Positions 13,705 to 17,090 of a stretch of DNA of 17,090 nt are shown here, in pieces. The first letter of the stretch is position 1. Each line of letters opens with the position of its first letter. The position numbers and the translations under genes were made by a program. Source of the stretch: Limivivens sp034101475 (GTDB lineage: Bacteria; Bacillota; Clostridia; Lachnospirales; Lachnospiraceae); NCBI GenBank assembly GCA_034101475.1, contig JAXEJQ010000046.1:1-17090 (forward strand), in the 5' to 3' direction. Below the pieces are notes generated by a model. It saw only the letters and a list, made by a program, of their open reading frames with translations. It was not told where the DNA came from and searched no databases.

Positions 13705-14259
13705 CTTTTCATTGGTATCGTTTGTGTCCACGTCCCACTGGATCGAATAATACCCGCAGGACTGGGCAGTGGTAATCACTTCGTTGTCATAATCTCCGTA
13801 GGGCGGCCGGAACAGAAACATTTCATATCCGGTCAGCGCCTGCACGTTCTCGTGGACACTCAGCAGCTCCTCCCGACACTCATTGACAGAAAGCTGGCTC
13901 ATATTTTTATGATTCTGGCTGTGATTTCCCAGATCATGGCCAGCATCATAAATTTTTTTCACGTCCTCCGGATAATTCTCCACCCATCCCCCTGTCAGAA
14001 AAAAAGTGGCTTTCACATTGTGCTTTTCCAGAATATCCAGGATTTTTTCCGTATCCTCATTCCCCCAGGCAGCATCAAAGGTCAGAGCTGCCCTGGGCTT
14101 TTCAGTCTTTACACAGTAAATCGGCAGTTCCCGGTTTCCCACTCTGCTGCTCACCGTCACAGCTTCCGGTCCGAACCGCCAGATCCCGGCCAGAACCACC
14201 AAAGCACACAGAGTCAGAAGTCCCATTCCCCGAAAATAATACGTTTTTCTCCCGTTCAT
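13681..14259 (-). pseudogene. pdaB: pdaB, 5' fragment: PdaB-type sporulation polysaccharide deacetylase
   Basis: PdaB proteins are NodB-fold deacetylases made during sporulation, anchored at the membrane and needed for spore cortex upkeep. This fragment starts at ATG 14259 (GGAG seven bases upstream) with MNGRKTYYF, a membrane anchor at about 12-27, then RELPIYCV. It has NodB motif 1 TFDAAWG (D62), motif 2 GNHSQNH (H113, H117) and motif 3 RPPYGDYDN. At D178, in QWDVD, the sequence passes into the element, adds 14 foreign residues and stops at 13681, so the product (192 residues) lacks the rest of motif 4 and motif 5. The 3' part lies at 10155-10397 in the matching frame. It follows the C26 gene by 32 bp, probably in one operon. 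A 5' extension to 14406 lies inside the C26 gene and is not credible. Confidence 0.92.
13705..13741. mobile_element. attR: right hybrid attachment site of the element
   Basis: The element half-site is CTTTTCA (13705-13711), three bases, then GTATCG (13715-13720), six bases before the core TC at 13727-13728. The chromosomal half follows, with ACTGG at 13737-13741, eight bases past the core. Each distance equals its counterpart at attL. Confidence 0.85.
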
Positions 14260-14291
14260 AGTAAAGCTCCCGTTTTTGATCTCTTCTGATT

Positions 14292-15035
14292 TCAGTATAT
14301 GGTTCGGGAACCATTTCCATGAGTTCTCTTCCCGGCGCGGATAATCAGATCCGAAAAGAGGGCATTCATCCTCGGATCCCGCTCTGTCAGGAGTTCCGGA
14401 TGCCACTGTACCAGAAGGATCTGCCCCGTCTCATCCTCCATGGCTTCGGGCACACCATCCCCGGTCCGGGCTGTCACCCTCAGTCCCCGACCGGATTGCT
14501 TCACACACTGATGATGAATAGAATTCACCCGCAGTTTATCGGTTCCCAGAATTCCACACAGCCTGCTTTCTCTGTCAATCTCCACCGTATGCAGAGGATA
14601 GCCGCGAAGCTCGGAACATTTGTGAAGCTGATGGTCAGCAGAAAATTCGCTGATATCCTGATAAAGACTGCCGCCCCTGGCCACATTCACCAGCTGCATT
14701 CCCTTACAGATTCCCAGAACCGGCAGACCATTTTCATCTGCGAACTTCATGGCGCCAATTCCGGCCAGATCTTCCGCTTCATTCAGATATCCGCTCTTTT
14801 CATGGGGTTCTTCCCCATACAGATGCGGATCCACATCGTCTCCTCCCGGAAACAGAATCCCGTCACACAGCCTGAGCAGCTGGCGCCGATCCTCTTCTTC
14901 TCCCATTCCCGGAATGATCATGGGGATACCCCCGTTTTTCAAAATTGCCGTACAATAGGAACTGTTTACAAAATGCCTTTCCGCAGCTCCGTAAACCGCA
15001 CTGCTTCCCAAAATTCCAATTATCACTTTTTTCAT
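14292..15035 (-). CDS. Gamma-glutamyl-gamma-aminobutyrate hydrolase family protein (peptidase C26)
   Basis: This 247-residue class I glutamine-amidotransferase-like hydrolase resembles PuuD, which cleaves gamma-glutamyl amides in the cytosol. The catalytic nucleophile is C110 in VLGICKGMQL, and the His-Glu pair is H212 and E214 in VQWHPE. Other family marks are FPGGDDVDPHLYGEEPHE near residue 65 and NSIHHQCVK near 171. The ATG at 15035 has AGGAGGAG upstream. A good sigma-A promoter lies within the 90 bp after the MATE gene, so it can be expressed apart from it. It is followed 32 bp later by pdaB, perhaps as an operon. No putrescine genes are nearby, so the real gamma-glutamyl substrate is unknown. 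Confidence 0.9.
   Translation of the reverse strand: MKKVIIGILGSSAVYGAAERHFVNSSYCTAILKNGGIPMIIPGMGEEEDRRQLLRLCDGILFPGGDDVDPHLYGEEPHEKSGYLNEAEDLAGIGAMKFADENGLPVLGICKGMQLVNVARGGSLYQDISEFSADHQLHKCSELRGYPLHTVEIDRESRLCGILGTDKLRVNSIHHQCVKQSGRGLRVTARTGDGVPEAMEDETGQILLVQWHPELLTERDPRMNALFSDLIIRAGKRTHGNGSRTIY
14299..14314. promoter_or_regulatory. 16-bp inverted repeat at the end of the C26 gene, upstream of pdaB
   Basis: ATGGTTC and GAACCAT are perfect 7-bp arms with two bases between them, spanning the last codons of the C26 gene about 40 bp before the pdaB start. It may be an operator or a short hairpin. It is partly constrained by coding, so chance is possible. Confidence 0.3.
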
Positions 15036-15076
15036 GGCTCTCCTCCTGCCCGTTTGATAGTCCTCCAGCTCTTTCT

Positions 15077-15106
15077 ATTTTATGAGATGCCCGACCAGTG
15101 AGTCAA
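15077..15106 (-). promoter_or_regulatory. Predicted sigma-A promoter for the C26-pdaB operon
   Basis: On the minus strand TTGACT (15106-15101) is followed after 18 bases by TAAAAT (15082-15077). Both match consensus at five of six positions. It lies between the MATE stop codon and the C26 start. Confidence 0.6.
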
Positions 15107-15125
15107 CCGTCAATTTTTCCTTTGC

Positions 15126-16499
15126 TCATTTTATCCGGATCATCCAGGTTTTTTTTCGGAACAGCACCAGGGAAATCCCCAGACGCACGCATTCCTCCAG
15201 TGACAGCATCAAGTATACGTACGGAACCTGCCATTTCCAGACGAAAGCTGCCAGCATTCCGAAAGGAACCCCAAACAGCCAGGTTCCGATCAGGTCAATC
15301 CACATAACATATTTTGTTCTGCCCCCGCTGCGGATGATTCCACCGCCGAGGATCATATTTTCAACCTTTACCGGAGAAAACACTGCGAATACCAGAAGAA
15401 TCTCACAGGCTGCCGCCCGCACCTGAGGTTCCACCTGATAAATCTGTACATACGCCCGCCGGAAAATGACCAGCAGCAGCGACAGAACCAGGGCTCCGGA
15501 TAGTCCGTAAAGCATCAGTTTCCTGGAATCCTGATAGGCTTTTTTCCGCTCTCCGCTCCCCAGAGATTTCCCGATCAGAATCCCGGCGGCCTGGGACAAA
15601 CCGCTCAATGCGCCGATCATCAGCCCCTGAATGGGAGCGGTAAGCGTCATGGCCGCGCAGGCATCGGTCCCGATATTTCCATAAATCCCCGCATAAACAT
15701 TTTCCCCCAGGCTCCAGACAAATTCGCACACCAGAATCGGTCCCAGGATTTCCAGGTACTGGCGCCTGTTTTCCCCGGTAATATCCCGGAGGGAAATCCT
15801 CTTTTTCATGACAGAAAACCGAAGCATTTCATGCCCTTTCTGTTTCCGTACATACCAGACTCCAAAAAGAAGAATCAGTACACAGGAAATGTACTGAGAA
15901 ATCACCGTTGCCAGAGCCGCGCCCGGAACCCCCAGCTGCGGCATCCCCAGTTTTCCAAAAATCAGCAGGTAATTCAGGCCTGTATTGAGTATTACTGCAG
16001 CAATACTGGCATACAGCGGAAATACCGCCGCATCCAGACAGCGCAGAAGCGTTGTCACAATCGTGCTGACTGCCATCGGCAGAAACGAAAAAGCCAGTAA
16101 AGAAAGATACTCCCCTGCCAGCTGAACCGTTTCTTTCTCTTTCGTGTAAATTTCCATAATCGGATCCGCGAAAAAAAGACATGCAGCCATAAAAATCAGA
16201 GCAAGAACGACAGCCAGGCCAAGATTCCGAAAAAAGCTCCTGCTGACTTCACGTTCCTCCTTCTTTCCGATATATTGGGAAATCAGAATCCCGGCAGCCG
16301 CAGCCACCGCTCCCAGCACAACCGAATACATAGAGGCAAATTTTCCTCCAAGTCCGATTCCTGCAATACTCTTACTTCCAAGCTGTCCGATCATTACCTG
16401 ATCCACCACGCTGAAGGAAGACTGCAGCAGCGACTGCAGAGTAACCGGCAATGCGATTCTGATCACGGTCTTATAAAATGCTTCCTGTTTTGTTTCCAT
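15126..16499 (-). CDS. MATE family efflux transporter
   Basis: This 457-residue multidrug and toxin extrusion-type carrier is a membrane protein that exports organic cations or other compounds against Na+ or H+. It has the N-terminal ALPVTLQSLLQSSFSVVDQV and MIGQLGSKSIAGIGLGG, the typical first helix and loop of the family. About twelve hydrophobic segments follow in two similar halves (GVPGAALATVISQ in the first), and the second half has TAPIQGLMIGALSGLSQAAGILIGK. The start is set at ATG 16499 (METKQEAFYKT). The AAGGAG is 11 bases upstream, slightly long. The frame stays open to 16556, but across the -10 element. Upstream sit a predicted promoter and a LacI-like operator. Substrate and physiological role cannot be told from the sequence. 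Confidence 0.92.
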   Translation of the reverse strand: METKQEAFYKTVIRIALPVTLQSLLQSSFSVVDQVMIGQLGSKSIAGIGLGGKFASMYSVVLGAVAAAAGILISQYIGKKEEREVSRSFFRNLGLAVVLALIFMAACLFFADPIMEIYTKEKETVQLAGEYLSLLAFSFLPMAVSTIVTTLLRCLDAAVFPLYASIAAVILNTGLNYLLIFGKLGMPQLGVPGAALATVISQYISCVLILLFGVWYVRKQKGHEMLRFSVMKKRISLRDITGENRRQYLEILGPILVCEFVWSLGENVYAGIYGNIGTDACAAMTLTAPIQGLMIGALSGLSQAAGILIGKSLGSGERKKAYQDSRKLMLYGLSGALVLSLLLVIFRRAYVQIYQVEPQVRAAACEILLVFAVFSPVKVENMILGGGIIRSGGRTKYVMWIDLIGTWLFGVPFGMLAAFVWKWQVPYVYLMLSLEECVRLGISLVLFRKKTWMIRIK

Positions 16500-16529
16500 T
16501 TTTTTCTTCACTCCTTCCGCTTCTCTCTC

Positions 16530-16558
16530 ATCATAATTGGAATCCCCCTTTCTCACAA
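16530..16558 (-). promoter_or_regulatory. Predicted sigma-A promoter of the MATE gene
   Basis: On the minus strand TTGTGA (16558-16553) is followed after 17 bases by TATGAT (16535-16530). The -35 matches at four of six positions and the -10 at five of six. The operator-like dyad begins two bases upstream of the -35. Confidence 0.6.
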
Positions 16559-16560
16559 TA

Positions 16561-16576
16561 GGTTAAACGCGTAACC
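16561..16576. promoter_or_regulatory. LacI-family operator-like dyad upstream of the MATE promoter
   Basis: GGTTAAACGCGTAACC has perfect 5-bp outer arms and a central CG, agreeing with its own reverse complement at 12 of 16 positions. Even symmetry around CG is the usual form of LacI/PurR-type operators. A LacI-type regulator gene ends 62 bp away. Confidence 0.5.
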
Positions 16577-16587
16577 CATTCCAAAAT

Positions 16588-16630
16588 AAAGGCAGACATT
16601 TTGTCTGATTTATACAAAATGCCTGCCTTT
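16588..16630 (-). terminator. Intrinsic terminator after the LacI-type gene
   Basis: Two 17-base arms, 16588-16604 (AAAGGCAGACATTTTGT) and 16614-16630 (ACAAAATGCCTGCCTTT), pair with a single A-C mismatch around a nine-base loop. On the minus strand TTTATTTT follows the hairpin. It begins eight bases after the stop codon at 16638. Confidence 0.88.
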
Positions 16631-16637
16631 TTCCTTT

Positions 16638-17090
16638 TTACCGTCGTTTTACACTGGCTCGTTCCACCAGATGAACCGCCAGTCTTACATCTGTCTGCTC
16701 ATAATTTCCGCATCGCAGTTTTTGCAGAATTTCCAACGCCAGCCTTGCCCGTTCTGCCGGATCCTGCCGAATACTTGTAAGGGCCGGATGTACCTTATCG
16801 CACAGTGGGCTGTCATCAAATCCCACAATCGAAACCTCCTCCGGTACCCGGACTCCCTTCTCCTGTAGAAAATGCATCAGTTCCACTGCATAATAATCCG
16901 ATGCGGCAAAAATGGCTGTATAACTTCGGATTATCTCCAGCTTTTCTTCATAGAAACGCCGCCGTTCCTGATTTTCAAAGGGAAGCTGAAGAAAATCCGT
17001 CCTCCCCTCTCCCATTGCATGCCTGCAGCCGTCCATCCGGTCCTTATCCATACAGATGGCATTATCCGCAATACAGAGCACCTTTTCATG
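16638..17090 (-). CDS. LacI-type transcriptional regulator, partial (C-terminal effector domain only)
   Basis: The last 150 residues of a regulator with a periplasmic-binding-protein-like sugar-sensing domain are present; the DNA-binding domain lies beyond the right edge. Clear family features are YTAIFAASDYYAVELMHFLQEKGVRVPEEVSIVGFDDSPL and HPALTSIRQDPAERARLALEILQKL, the usual C-terminal subdomain of LacI/GalR and also of AraR proteins (GntR head with LacI body). The frame is open to the window edge (HEKVLCIADN), so no start is visible; a GTG at 17081 is internal. A strong terminator follows. The operator-like dyad beside the MATE promoter is a reasonable target. The effector is unknown. Confidence 0.88.
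   Translation of the reverse strand, partial: HEKVLCIADNAICMDKDRMDGCRHAMGEGRTDFLQLPFENQERRRFYEEKLEIIRSYTAIFAASDYYAVELMHFLQEKGVRVPEEVSIVGFDDSPLCDKVHPALTSIRQDPAERARLALEILQKLRCGNYEQTDVRLAVHLVERASVKRR

Larger units (their letters stand above)
10396..13728. mobile_element. 3.33-kb serine-recombinase element inserted in pdaB
   Basis: The element is defined by the point where the two pdaB halves stop matching the PdaB family. Both ends carry TCC on the plus strand (10396-10398 and 13727-13729). Joining the halves at TC restores the frame; joining the element ends gives a symmetric attP. The length is 3331 bp with one core copy. Contents from left to right are a large serine recombinase, a small basic ORF, a 409-bp non-coding stretch, an AEC transporter on the opposite strand, and about 200 bp without a gene. 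There are no replication, conjugation or phage structural genes, so it probably moves by the recombinase alone or as a satellite. The sharing of only about 3 bp at the ends is typical of large serine recombinases. Confidence 0.88.

Noticed and set aside
10155..14259. The two pdaB pieces as two independent deacetylase genes
   Set aside because: Each lacks part of the NodB domain that the other supplies, and they join in frame at the att core to the usual PdaB length.
14260..14406. N-terminal extension of pdaB by 49 codons
   Set aside because: It overlaps the C26 coding end, and the ATG at 14259 with its ribosome-binding site gives the normal PdaB membrane-anchor start.
1..17090. CRISPR array, tRNA or rRNA genes, insertion sequences with DDE transposases
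   Set aside because: No regularly spaced direct repeats beyond the two short tandem arrays, no cloverleaf-like stretches recognised, and no transposase ORF.

Overview
The window looks like the chromosome of a spore-forming gut Firmicute of the Lachnospiraceae type (inference). It has moderate GC with strong AGGAGG ribosome-binding sites, an aminotransferase (DapL) route to diaminopimelate, a GSI-alpha glutamine synthetase paired with an ANTAR regulator, AsnA, and a PdaB-type sporulation deacetylase. Nearly everything is on the minus strand, so the genes are best read from right to left.

Right end (17090 to 14260): the C-terminal part of a LacI-type regulator ends in a strong terminator. A LacI-like operator and a good sigma-A promoter then precede a MATE exporter. 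A class I amidotransferase-like peptidase (C26 family) follows, with its own promoter, and 32 bp after it comes pdaB.

Middle (13741 to 10155), the most notable part: pdaB is cut in two by a 3.33-kb element. Its edges can be set to the base, because the two gene halves rejoin in frame at a shared GA (TC on the plus strand). That join restores a 257-residue PdaB, while the element's own ends join into a near-symmetric serine-integrase attP. The element holds a large serine recombinase next to attL, a small basic ORF upstream of it, one AEC-family transporter on the opposite strand, and little else. Because the target is a sporulation gene and the split is clean and reversible, this is a candidate miniature skin-like intervening element. 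Programmed excision is a hypothesis, not something the sequence proves.

Left of the element (10148 to 4711): a zinc-motif URO-D/MtaA-like methyltransferase, then glnA, an ANTAR regulator, dapF and dapL. The glnA promoter overlaps the stop codon of the methyltransferase gene, and a terminator hairpin lies almost immediately downstream of that promoter. This suggests glnA is controlled by transcription termination, with the ANTAR protein as the obvious candidate factor. dapF and dapL are separated by a tandem repeat that forms two identical hairpins with six-base loops.

Left end (4685 to 1): asnA is on the plus strand and shares a bidirectional terminator with dapL. It diverges from a GH94 disaccharide phosphorylase resembling N,N'-diacetylchitobiose phosphorylase, which is followed by a hexose-phosphate mutase cut by the window edge. 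The last two probably form a phosphorolytic disaccharide-use operon. No rRNA, tRNA or CRISPR array was seen.
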